A stretch of DNA of 40,069 bases. It comes from Cellvibrionales bacterium. GTDB lineage: Bacteria; Pseudomonadota; Gammaproteobacteria; Pseudomonadales; JAHEGP01. The stretch covers positions 1 to 40,069 of the forward strand of contig JAHEGP010000003.1 in NCBI GenBank assembly GCA_024645065.1, given 5' to 3'. Both the position numbers and the translations under genes were made by a program. The notes under the pieces were generated by a model, which made no database searches, was not told where the DNA came from, and saw only the letters and a program-made list of their open reading frames with translations. Positions 26,570-34,380 of this stretch are shown here, in pieces (position 1 is the stretch's first letter; every line of letters starts with the position of its first letter).

Positions 26570-26660
26570 ATTGTGACGGGTCCGGCATTTGTTCACCATG
26601 CAATCCTGCGGCATTAGTCGTCGCCATGTTGCCACGGTAAAGCAGGTAAAATGGCAGGTT

Positions 26661-27113
26661 TCAGCTGAGTAACACGTGACTGTGTACGGAACGCCCGTTG
26701 GCAAGGCAAAGGCTCAACCACTCACCGAAAAAGCGGTTCAGCTGAAATTTTTCATCGCGTTGGTACATTCCGGCATTCGGATAATCGTAGCGCGGTTTGA
26801 TATGGCGATGCCCCTGGCAGGCTACTACCTCTGCCATACGGGCGTCGTGGTAAACACGAACCTGGAACTGGGGTGGCGGCGCCGCACTCGCCGCATTGCC
26901 GCACTGCTCTATATCGATGATCGTCGTGTAGGGGGCCCGCTCCAAAATCCTTACCGCCACGTCGTGGCCGCCGAGGGCATCGACGATAAAGCCGCCCACA
27001 GTATCGCCCCGCAATTGTGGCATTAGCTTTTCCAATGCCACATAGTTGGCGGCGCACAGCGCTTGCAGGCCTGCCAGATCGACCTTGTGACGGCTTCTGT
27101 GGTGAGCTCGCAT
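26661..27113 (-). CDS. DUF1249 family protein (YqiB-like)
   Basis: 150 residues from the ATG at 27113, close to the 140 of E. coli YqiB; the track's start adds 86 residues that read through the tolC promoter region. Marks include LQALCAANYVALEKLMPQL near the start and VRVYHDARMAEVVACQ followed by IKPRYDYPNAGMYQRDEK, the family's most conserved stretch. The function is unknown. In E. coli it lies in nudF-yqiB-cpdA-yqiA-parE, divergent from tolC, and the same surroundings are kept here without nudF and yqiA. It is likely cytoplasmic, with no signal or membrane helix. Confidence 0.88.
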   Translation of the reverse strand: MRAHHRSRHKVDLAGLQALCAANYVALEKLMPQLRGDTVGGFIVDALGGHDVAVRILERAPYTTIIDIEQCGNAASAAPPPQFQVRVYHDARMAEVVACQGHRHIKPRYDYPNAGMYQRDEKFQLNRFFGEWLSLCLANGRSVHSHVLLS

Positions 27114-27215
27114 TGAACCGGATTTACTCCTGCCTGATGAAGTTACGCCCGGATACAGTAGCAGAATTCGGCGCCATGCCGCAATTCGACTGAAAGCAGT
27201 TTTTCGATGATTTTT

Positions 27216-27236
27216 TGCAACAAACTTTGTTACACT
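27216..27236 (+). promoter_or_regulatory. Candidate tolC promoter with overlapping palindromic operator
   Basis: An extended -10, TGTTACACT (27228-27236), lies 47 bases upstream of the tolC ATG. Its first bases form the right arm of the palindrome AACAAA-C-TTTGTT (27219-27231), which extends with one mismatch to 27216-27234. A repressor bound there would block RNA polymerase. No good -35 is visible, as expected for extended -10 promoters. Confidence 0.45.
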
Positions 27237-27282
27237 GGGGCGCAATAAAAATCCGGCGAAAATACACACAGCAGGGGTCGCT

Positions 27283-28728
27283 ATGTTTTGCAGACGCACC
27301 AGGACGCTTCTCAATCGCGCCGCAATTGGCCTTACCGTATTGACATCATGCTCTCTTGCTACCGCCGACAACCTGCGCGAGATTTACGAACTTGCCCTGC
27401 GCAATGATCCGACGATTCGCGCCGCTGAGGCGAACTACAAGGCCGGCCTGGAAAATGAGAACCTCGGGCGCGCCGGGCTGCTGCCCCAGGTCAATGCCAG
27501 GGCCGACTACAACTCTACCGACCTGAGTAACACAGGCGGCTTCGTCATCCCGATACAGGATCCCAACACGGGTAACATTGTCTCTGTTGAATCCAACAAC
27601 AATGACACCAAGGCAGACACCACTGCCTGGGGAGTCAGCCTCGACCAGCGGGTTTTCGATATGCCGGCCTGGTTCAGCTTTACCCGGGGCAAGGAACTGT
27701 CTCGCCAGGCCCAGGCGCAGTTTGCCGCCGACCAGCAGGACCTGATCGTGCGCGTTGCAGAAGCCTACTTCGACGTCCTGCGCGCCCTCGACAACCTCAA
27801 TGTATCCCGCGCCCAGGAGCGCACCAACAAGCGCCAGCTGGAGCAGACCCAGCAGCGCTTCGACGTTGGCCTGATCGCCATTACCGATGTCCACGAGTCC
27901 CGCGCCGCCTACGATCTGGCGGTGGCCCAGCGCCTGAGCGACGAGGGGAGCCTCGGGGTCGCGCTGGAACGCTTGTCGACCTTGACCGGGCAGCAACATG
28001 AGAACGTCTGGCTGCTCGAGGAGGACTACCCGGTGGTGGATCCCGACCCCATGGAAAAAGAAGAGTGGGTCGATTTTGCCCTCGACAACAATTACTCCGT
28101 CAAGGCGGCAGCTTACGGCCGGGATGCGGCCAACGAGTTTGCCAAAGCCAGGAAATACGAACATGCCCCCAAGCTGACCGCCAGACTTGGCTATGACGAC
28201 TCGAAGACTGATATTGAACGGGAAACCGATAATTTCAGCACAGATTTCAACCAGGATTTCGACGGCACATCGGTGCGCCTCGACCTGAGCCTGCCAATCT
28301 ACAGCGGCGGCGCCATCAGCGCTTCCCGGCGCCAGGCCTACGAGCAGTACAATAGCGCCCAGGAAGTCTACGCCGGTACCGTGCGTAACACGGTGCAGGC
28401 AACACGGGCACTGCACCTGCAAACCACAGTCGACGTGGCGACGACCAATGCCCGGCGCCAGGCTATCACTTCCAGCAAAAGCGCCTTCGAAGCCACCCAG
28501 GCCGGCTATGAAGTGGGCACCCGGAACATTGTCGACGTGCTGAACGTGCAGCAAAACCTGTTTACTGCGGTTCGCGATTACGCCAACGCACGCTATCAGT
28601 ATGTTCTCGATATGTTAAGGCTGAAAAGGGAGGCCGGCATCATCAGCCCACAGGATGTGTACGAGCTGAACAACTGGCTCAAGCCGCCGGATGCGCCGAC
28701 GCTATCAGGCACACCCCTGACCCAGTAA
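27283..28728 (+). CDS. tolC: TolC-family outer-membrane efflux channel
   Basis: 481 residues with a signal peptide (LLNRAAIGLTVLTSCSLATA). The mature part begins DNLREIYELALRNDPTIRAAEANY, the standard TolC opening, and shows the tandem duplication of the family: two long-helix regions, with Ala/Gln/Arg-rich heptads (RAQERTNKRQLEQTQQRFDVGL in the first, TQAGYEVGTRNIVDVLNVQQ in the second). It forms a trimeric outer-membrane duct for type I secretion and multidrug efflux. It diverges from the yqiB-like gene as in enterobacteria and converges on waaA with a 13-base gap. A palindromic promoter element suggests repression. Confidence 0.94.
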   Translation: MFCRRTRTLLNRAAIGLTVLTSCSLATADNLREIYELALRNDPTIRAAEANYKAGLENENLGRAGLLPQVNARADYNSTDLSNTGGFVIPIQDPNTGNIVSVESNNNDTKADTTAWGVSLDQRVFDMPAWFSFTRGKELSRQAQAQFAADQQDLIVRVAEAYFDVLRALDNLNVSRAQERTNKRQLEQTQQRFDVGLIAITDVHESRAAYDLAVAQRLSDEGSLGVALERLSTLTGQQHENVWLLEEDYPVVDPDPMEKEEWVDFALDNNYSVKAAAYGRDAANEFAKARKYEHAPKLTARLGYDDSKTDIERETDNFSTDFNQDFDGTSVRLDLSLPIYSGGAISASRRQAYEQYNSAQEVYAGTVRNTVQATRALHLQTTVDVATTNARRQAITSSKSAFEATQAGYEVGTRNIVDVLNVQQNLFTAVRDYANARYQYVLDMLRLKREAGIISPQDVYELNNWLKPPDAPTLSGTPLTQ

Positions 28729-28741
28729 ACCCGGCCTGGTT

Positions 28742-30016
28742 TTATGCCACTTTACCATCGACGACATTAGCAATAACGTCGAGCAGGCGTTGCAGTGATC
28801 CACGGTTTTGTTCTATCACTGAATACGCACGTTCACCCGCCTCCTGGCGATAAGCCGAACTCGCTAACAGTCTTACGATGGCGCTCTCGATATCCAGGGC
28901 ATTGGGGCATATCTGCAGCGCGCCGGCTTCCAGCATCAGGTCGGCGATTTCCTGAAAATTAAAAAGGTGGGGACCTGACAGCACCGGCATCGACCACAGT
29001 GCCGGCTCGAGTAAATTGTGACCACCCCTTGGTATCAGGCTACCGCCCACAAAGGCGATATCGGCAGCGCCGAACAAACCCAGCAAGTCCCCCATGGTGT
29101 CACCGATGACGACACCGGCATCAGCCCCCGGCATCGCTCCGGAACTGAGCCGATGGGGGACCAAACCAGCCTGGCTTACCAGCTCCACAGCCCTGTCGAA
29201 TCGCTCTGGGTGGCGCGGCACCAGAATCAGCAACAGCGCTGGATCATGCTGTAGCAAAGCCAAATGGGCCCGGAGGATGATTTCATCCTCTCCCTCGTGG
29301 GTACTAGCCGCAATCCAGCACAGCCGACCGCGACCCCAGGCCCGGCGCCAGGCGCTGGCTTTATCGCGATCAGCATCGTCCAGCTGCATGTCGAACTTGA
29401 TGTTGCCGGTAACCCTGGCTTTCTCAGGCGGCAGACCCAATGCTATAAAACGCTGGGCCTCGATTTCAGTCTGCACGGCAACGGCGCTCAACTGGTAGAG
29501 CATATTCCGGGTTAAATTCTCGACGCGCTGGTAGCCGTCCGCTGATTTTTTCGACAGCCTGGCGTTCGCCAGTATCACCGGCACCCCGGCGCTGTGACAG
29601 CTGTAGATCATATTCGGCCACAGCTCGGTTTCGATAATAACCAGCAGCGTGGGCTGGAAATGACGGATAAAACGCTGCATCACCCCAGGCAAATCATAGG
29701 GCGCATAGACGTGGCTAACCAGGCCACCCAGCAGCGCCCTGACCCGCTCGGCACCGGTAGGCGTGGTGGTGCTCACCACTATTGGCAAGTCGGGATAGAG
29801 CACCGCCAATTGCCTCACCAGGGGCACGCTGGCTATGGTTTCACCCACCGACACCGCATGTACCCAAATGCACCGCTGCAGCGCCGGCTGGTTATAGTAG
29901 CCAAAGCGCTGGCCAATACCATCGCGATAGGCTGGGGCCTTGATCGAGCGCCAGTACAAGCGCAACAGCAGCAATGGCTGCAACAGGTAAAACAGGAATG
30001 TATAGAGGATGCGCAC
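28742..30016 (-). CDS. waaA: 3-deoxy-D-manno-octulosonic acid (Kdo) transferase WaaA
   Basis: 424 residues from GTG 30016. The track's start 12 codons upstream is also GTG; I prefer 30016 because VRILYTFLFYLLQPLLLLRL aligns with the N-terminus of E. coli WaaA (425 residues), while the extra residues do not. The N-terminal membrane anchor is followed by a GT30 fold with family marks WVHAVSVGETIASVPLV (the catalytic Glu region), STTTPTGAERV and FVGGSLIPRGGHNLLEPA. It adds Kdo to lipid IVA, the first step of LPS inner-core assembly on the cytoplasmic face of the inner membrane. It diverges from the FAD oxidoreductase gene. Confidence 0.95.
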   Translation of the reverse strand: MRILYTFLFYLLQPLLLLRLYWRSIKAPAYRDGIGQRFGYYNQPALQRCIWVHAVSVGETIASVPLVRQLAVLYPDLPIVVSTTTPTGAERVRALLGGLVSHVYAPYDLPGVMQRFIRHFQPTLLVIIETELWPNMIYSCHSAGVPVILANARLSKKSADGYQRVENLTRNMLYQLSAVAVQTEIEAQRFIALGLPPEKARVTGNIKFDMQLDDADRDKASAWRRAWGRGRLCWIAASTHEGEDEIILRAHLALLQHDPALLLILVPRHPERFDRAVELVSQAGLVPHRLSSGAMPGADAGVVIGDTMGDLLGLFGAADIAFVGGSLIPRGGHNLLEPALWSMPVLSGPHLFNFQEIADLMLEAGALQICPNALDIESAIVRLLASSAYRQEAGERAYSVIEQNRGSLQRLLDVIANVVDGKVA

Positions 30017-30056
30017 GAAATAACCGGGCCCTTTAGCTTCATCGAAAGACACACGG

Positions 30057-30062
30057 TATACT
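30057..30062 (+). promoter_or_regulatory. Candidate -10 element for the FAD oxidoreductase/aldo-keto reductase genes
   Basis: TATACT (five of six matches to the -10 consensus) lies 39 bases upstream of the ATG at 30101, in the 84-base gap between divergent waaA and the FAD oxidoreductase gene. No convincing -35 is present at 16-18 bases. The sequence contains TATA symmetrically, so it could also serve waaA on the other strand. Confidence 0.35.
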
Positions 30063-30100
30063 ACCGCGACTTACTCCTGCAAACGAGAGGCGCACGGCCG

Positions 30101-31312
30101 ATGCTCAACCCGGATGAAGAAAAGCTCGTCGAGGTCGATGTCGCTATTGTCGGCGCCGGAATTGCCGGCCTGTGGCTACTCAACCGTCTGCGAGGAGCCG
30201 GTTACTCGGCAGTACTGCTGGAGAAATCGGCCCTTGGCAGCAGCCAGACGATCGCCTCCCAGGGGATGATTCACGGTGGCTTGAAGTACGCCCTTGCCGG
30301 GACCCTTACCGGAGCTTTCGAGTCGATCAAGTTGATGCCTCAGCTGTGGCAGCAGTGCCTCGACGGCAACGGTGAGATCGACTTGCGAGCCACCAGAAAA
30401 TTATCGGACGACTTCATCATGTGGTCCGCCGGCAGTGTCGGCTCAAAGCTGGTTTCCTTCTTCGCCAGTAAATCACTTCGGGGCCGGGTCGAGAAACTCA
30501 AGCGCGAGGACTTTCCACCACCTTTTGCCAACTCCCCCTACAAAGGCACTATCTACCGCCTGGTCGATGTGGTGCTCGATGTACCGTCATTGCTGGAAAA
30601 CCTGTCTGCTCCCCATATGCCGGCAATTGCCAAAACTGAACAGTTGGATTGGCGCACGGGCGAGCAGGAAGTCGAGCAGCTGGTCTGTGACAACGGGGTG
30701 GCGATACGGGCGCGGCGCTACGTCATCACCGCCGGGGAAGGAACCGGCGCAATCCTCAGCGCGCTCAACATTCAACAACCCGAGATGCAGATTCGCCCGC
30801 TGCACCAGGTGATGGTAAAACACAAACTGCCTTACAGCCTCTACGGGCACTGTATCGGCGCCCAGACTTCGGCATCACCGCGCCTTACCGTCTCCACCCA
30901 CCCTTGCCGGGATGGCGATCCGGTCTGGTACCTTGGCGGTGACCTGGCCAACGATAGTATCGACTGGTCGAGCGACAGGCTGATCGACCACGCCCGCAAG
31001 GAGCTGGCCGATATTTTTCCATGGCTGGACTTCAGCGGCGCGCAGTGGGCGACCACCCTGATTAACCGCGCTGAACCGAAGCAGGAGCAGTTGATCAAAC
31101 CCGATACCGCATTTTCCAGCGGGACCGATGCCCGGCAAAATGTCGTTGTTGCCTGGCCCACCAAGTTGAGCCTGGCTCCCGATCTCGCGCAGCAGGTGCT
31201 CACCTTACTGCAGGACCAAATCCAGCCCGGTCCGGCGCGACACTTCGAGCAACTCTCTGCGCTGCCAAAACCACCGATTGCAACCCCGCTGTGGGATGAG
31301 GTTTGGGGTTAG
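30101..31312 (+). CDS. FAD-dependent oxidoreductase (DAO family)
   Basis: 403 residues from the ATG at 30101, with GAGAGG upstream; the track's longer start reads backwards through waaA. The dinucleotide-binding motif VDVAIVGAGIAGLWLLNRL sits at residues 12-30, followed by LLEKSALGSSQTIASQGMIHGG, the GxxSS-type FAD contact of the D-amino-acid oxidase/glycerol-3-phosphate dehydrogenase group, and a later ITAGEGTG segment. The substrate is unknown. It lies three bases ahead of an aldo/keto reductase gene, making a two-gene operon inside LPS core genes. From memory, P. aeruginosa has a similar pair (PA4991/PA4992) near waaA, which suggests a conserved partnership. Confidence 0.88.
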   Translation: MLNPDEEKLVEVDVAIVGAGIAGLWLLNRLRGAGYSAVLLEKSALGSSQTIASQGMIHGGLKYALAGTLTGAFESIKLMPQLWQQCLDGNGEIDLRATRKLSDDFIMWSAGSVGSKLVSFFASKSLRGRVEKLKREDFPPPFANSPYKGTIYRLVDVVLDVPSLLENLSAPHMPAIAKTEQLDWRTGEQEVEQLVCDNGVAIRARRYVITAGEGTGAILSALNIQQPEMQIRPLHQVMVKHKLPYSLYGHCIGAQTSASPRLTVSTHPCRDGDPVWYLGGDLANDSIDWSSDRLIDHARKELADIFPWLDFSGAQWATTLINRAEPKQEQLIKPDTAFSSGTDARQNVVVAWPTKLSLAPDLAQQVLTLLQDQIQPGPARHFEQLSALPKPPIATPLWDEVWG

Positions 31313-31315
31313 GCA

Positions 31316-32107
31316 GTGGAATTGCGGCAAGTCGGTGATACCGGCGTATGGGTATCGGCACTGGGCCTTGGCACGGTAAAGCTGGGCCGCGACCAGGGGG
31401 TCAAGTACCCCAACCGGTTCACGATTCCCGACGACCGGCAGGCCAGCGCCCTGTTGACCAGGGCCCGACAACTGGGCATCAACCTGATTGATACCGCTCC
31501 CGCCTACGGTAATAGCGAACAACGCCTCGGTGAATTGCTCGCCAGGCAACGGCGTGACTGGGTCATCTGTACCAAGGTAGGTGAGGAATTCGAACAGGGG
31601 AAATCGCGCTACGATTTCACCCCGGAGCACATTCGCAACAGCGTTGAACGCAGCCTCAAGCGAATCCAAACCGATTATCTCGATCTGGTAATGGTCCATT
31701 CCAGTGGCGATGACGAGGCCATCCTGCAGCGACACGATCCTCTCGGGGTGTTGGCCGAAATGAAACGCCGGGGCATGATACGCGCCTTTGGTATGTCCAC
31801 GAAGACCGTCAGTGGCGGCATTCTGGCTGCATCACGTTCAGACTGTGTAATGGTCACCTACAACCTGGACTACCGCGATGAGCAGCCCGTGCTGGACTAT
31901 TGCTCGTCCCACAACAAGGGCGTTCTGATCAAAAAAGCCCTCGGCAGTGGCCACTTGAGTCGCGACCTGGAGGATCCGGTAACGGCGAATCTGGACTTTA
32001 TCCTGCGCCACCCGGCGGTGACATCTATTGTCCTCGGCACCATCAACCAGGATCACCTCGCCAATAACGTCGCCATTTGCAACGCCCTGCTGTCGAGCCA
32101 GCTATAA
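31316..32107 (+). CDS. Aldo/keto reductase
   Basis: 263 residues, GTG start three bases after the preceding stop, so probably coupled. The AKR catalytic tetrad is visible: Asp and Tyr in LIDTAPAYGNSE, Lys in ICTKVGEEF and His in LVMVHSSGDD. The C-terminal NADPH-binding part reads TSIVLGTINQDHLANNV. At 263 residues it is shorter than the typical 310-330, lacking some loop insertions, as in aldose-dehydrogenase-like members. It probably reduces or oxidises a sugar or related aldehyde with NADP(H), perhaps acting in sequence with the FAD enzyme. It converges on the GT4 gene at a 20-base gap. Confidence 0.9.
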   Translation: MELRQVGDTGVWVSALGLGTVKLGRDQGVKYPNRFTIPDDRQASALLTRARQLGINLIDTAPAYGNSEQRLGELLARQRRDWVICTKVGEEFEQGKSRYDFTPEHIRNSVERSLKRIQTDYLDLVMVHSSGDDEAILQRHDPLGVLAEMKRRGMIRAFGMSTKTVSGGILAASRSDCVMVTYNLDYRDEQPVLDYCSSHNKGVLIKKALGSGHLSRDLEDPVTANLDFILRHPAVTSIVLGTINQDHLANNVAICNALLSSQL

Positions 32108-32127
32108 GCCGCGACCAGCGGCGCCAT

Positions 32128-33270
32128 TCATCGATTCGCGGCCAGCTCAGGCACCAGCTTGAGGTAGGACAAAGCCACCGCCTCAGGCTCCAGCAGCGAT
32201 AGCACCCCGTCACGCAGCGCTGGCTCGACGGGCTGCGACACCCTCTCGACCAGGCCCTGGGCCAGGCGCCTGGTGAAAGTCGCCTGGGGCTCGATCGCAA
32301 CCAGCGCCGAAGGCTGAAAGAATTCCAGCGCTCCTGGATAAGCGCTGACCAGAAACGGGGTGCCCAGCACCGCGGCCTCGAGACAGACGTAGCCCATGGC
32401 CTCGGATTTTGAGGGCAACACCAATAACTGCGCCTGCTCCATGTAAGGATAGGGATTCGCCTGGAAGCCGACAAATTGCACCCTGTGAGCCACACCAAGG
32501 GCAACGGCCCGCTGTTCCAGCTGAGCCTGCTCCCGACCTCGGCCGACATACCAGAGCTGGAGCTGCAAGCCACTTTCAGCGTAGGCTTCGAGTAATTCGA
32601 ACACACCTTTGCTGCGATCGAGCTTGCCGACGTAGACGATATAATCGCCGACGGGAGTATAGGCCGCCGCGAGCCGCCTGATCCCGGCGACGTCGAGGGG
32701 ATTGTACAGAACATCGCTAACGCTCAGTCCTAGCTGATGCGCATCGTCAGCAACCGCACTCGATACGGCCGCCAGCCGATATCCCGCCGCTGCCCTGTCA
32801 CGCAGGCGAGAATTCTGCTGCCAGGTCGCCGACAGGGTTTGATGAATGACCGCCAGCACGGGTTGTTGCCTGAAGTAGCTTGGTACATCGCAGGTGAAGT
32901 CCTTTACCACCAGGTCGAGCCTATCCTGCCAGCCCAGGCTCGCCAGGGCTTTGGCCACTCGCTGGTTAATCACCTGGTCAGAGCGTGAGGCAAACCAGGC
33001 CGGAAACAGCTTGTGCAGCTGCAATAGCCGACTGATTCGCAGTAGCGGGTGACTGCGGGCGCGCCCGGTGTATATCACGGAATAGTCCGGCGGTATCGCA
33101 ACCTCACCGGGATCGCCCAGCACGATATGACTGACCGGACAGCCCACCCGCCGCAATGCACCCTGCAGGGCAAGAATCCAGGAGCTGGAACCTGAAAGAC
33201 GCAGGCTACCCGACACCAGCAGCACCCGGTAACTGGCAAATCGAGGACTCCCGGCGCCACCGCCAGCCAT
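32128..33270 (-). CDS. GT4-family glycosyltransferase
   Basis: 380 residues from the ATG at 33270, which overlaps the waaC stop by one base (TGATG); the track's longer start lies inside waaC. The N-terminal half begins YRVLLVSGSLRLSGSSSW. The C-terminal GT-B donor domain shows YIVYVGKLDRSKGVFELLEAY, VQFVGFQANPYPYM and the Glu-containing donor motif PSKSEAMGYVCLEAAVLGTP. It is cytoplasmic, with no signal. Coupling to waaC and hldE indicates that it adds a sugar to the LPS inner core, but acceptor and donor are unknown. Confidence 0.9.
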   Translation of the reverse strand: MAGGGAGSPRFASYRVLLVSGSLRLSGSSSWILALQGALRRVGCPVSHIVLGDPGEVAIPPDYSVIYTGRARSHPLLRISRLLQLHKLFPAWFASRSDQVINQRVAKALASLGWQDRLDLVVKDFTCDVPSYFRQQPVLAVIHQTLSATWQQNSRLRDRAAAGYRLAAVSSAVADDAHQLGLSVSDVLYNPLDVAGIRRLAAAYTPVGDYIVYVGKLDRSKGVFELLEAYAESGLQLQLWYVGRGREQAQLEQRAVALGVAHRVQFVGFQANPYPYMEQAQLLVLPSKSEAMGYVCLEAAVLGTPFLVSAYPGALEFFQPSALVAIEPQATFTRRLAQGLVERVSQPVEPALRDGVLSLLEPEAVALSYLKLVPELAANR

Positions 33271-34322
33271 CAGCCCGATCCCGCTGACGCCAGCCCCTGC
33301 TGGGCACAGAGACTCGCCCAGACCTGCTGCGCGGTAACGGTCTTCAGGCACTGGGCCTCAGGCCCGCTGTAGTCGGCCGTGGCGCACTGTCGCTTGTAAC
33401 AGGGAACACAGGGGTAACCACCAGCCACCAAATGCGTTGCATAGGGCCCGCTGGCGCCGATGAGATTCGGGTCGGTCGGCCCGTACACCGCAACCACGGG
33501 GGTATCGAGGCAGGCCGCGATATGGGCAAGACCGGTATCATTGCAAACCGCGCCGGCACTACCCCGCATCAGGGATGCCAGATCCGTCAATGGCAACCTG
33601 GGTAAAACCTCGCAGTGCGCGAAAGGGGCAGCCAGGTCTAGCGCCTGTTGCTGTTCGGCAGCCGATCCCCAGGGTAGTAGCACCCGATAGCCGCAGTCAC
33701 CTGCCAACGCCAACAGGCTGGCCCAGTGGCTGTCGGGCCAGCGCTTGTTGCTCCAACTGGCATTGGTAACGCAAATCAGGTAGGGCTCTGGCGGAACCGC
33801 AAAGTCGGGTTCGGGCCACTGCCTGTCGGCCAGGCCGAAATCAATCGCAGTGTCGGGCATTGGATAGTCCAAAACCCGGGAATACATTTCCCGCCAACGC
33901 CAGATCGCCAACTGCCTGGTATTCACCGGGAAACGGTGGTGGTAGGCAAGATGAGCGCCCCGCTCACGCACGGAGTGCTTGTCGGGTCCGTATTTTTCGC
34001 CCCTTGCCAGTGCAGTCACTACCGCGCTTTTGATATTGGTCTGGGAGTCGATAACCCGGTCGTAACGGGTCGCACGCAGCCGCTTCAGAAAGTGTGGCAC
34101 TTCAGCGTTGCGCCAGTAATGCAGGGGTTGCTTGCGCCAGCGCCGATGCGCGCTAATGATGGTATTGGCAACAGCCGGGTGCCACCCCGGGATTTCGGCA
34201 AAGGCTTCATCCACGACCCAGTCGAACTGCGCCTCGGGTAGCGCCCGGCTGGCATCCGTCAGTGCCGGCAAGGCCTGGATCAAATCACCCATGGAGCTGA
34301 GTTTTACAATCAGGACCCGCAT
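33270..34322 (-). CDS. waaC: Lipopolysaccharide heptosyltransferase I (WaaC)
   Basis: 350 residues from the ATG at 34322 (MRVLIVKLSSMGDLIQALPA), the standard beginning of the family; the track start 44 codons earlier reads into hldE. It is a GT9 enzyme with GEKYGPDKHSVRERGAHLAY, ASWSNKRWPDSHW and the donor-site region CNDTGLAHIAACLDTPVVAV. A Cys-rich C-terminus (YPCVPCYKRQC) is also present. It transfers the first L-glycero-D-manno-heptose to Kdo on lipid A. It lies 58 bases after hldE, which makes the precursor of its donor, and is coupled to the GT4 gene. WaaF, a close relative, is the alternative; KLSSMGD favours WaaC. Confidence 0.9.
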   Translation of the reverse strand: MRVLIVKLSSMGDLIQALPALTDASRALPEAQFDWVVDEAFAEIPGWHPAVANTIISAHRRWRKQPLHYWRNAEVPHFLKRLRATRYDRVIDSQTNIKSAVVTALARGEKYGPDKHSVRERGAHLAYHHRFPVNTRQLAIWRWREMYSRVLDYPMPDTAIDFGLADRQWPEPDFAVPPEPYLICVTNASWSNKRWPDSHWASLLALAGDCGYRVLLPWGSAAEQQQALDLAAPFAHCEVLPRLPLTDLASLMRGSAGAVCNDTGLAHIAACLDTPVVAVYGPTDPNLIGASGPYATHLVAGGYPCVPCYKRQCATADYSGPEAQCLKTVTAQQVWASLCAQQGLASAGSG

Positions 34323-34380
34323 TGCATGTGACCGCAGGTCGATACTGTAGTATGTGCGGGGGCCGAGGTTCGCATCCGCC

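Noticed and set aside
26388-26627. 79-codon minus-strand ORF between the yqiB-like gene and cpdA
   Set aside because: No recognisable motif, it overlaps the cpdA start region, and the composition looks like translated non-coding DNA.
27346-28554. 402-codon minus-strand ORF inside tolC
   Set aside because: It is a long antisense shadow of a GC-rich gene; the plus strand is unmistakably TolC.
28722-28743. Possible terminator CCAG...CTGGTTTT between tolC and waaA
   Set aside because: The stem is four base pairs with a ten-base loop overlapping the tolC stop codon, too weak to call.
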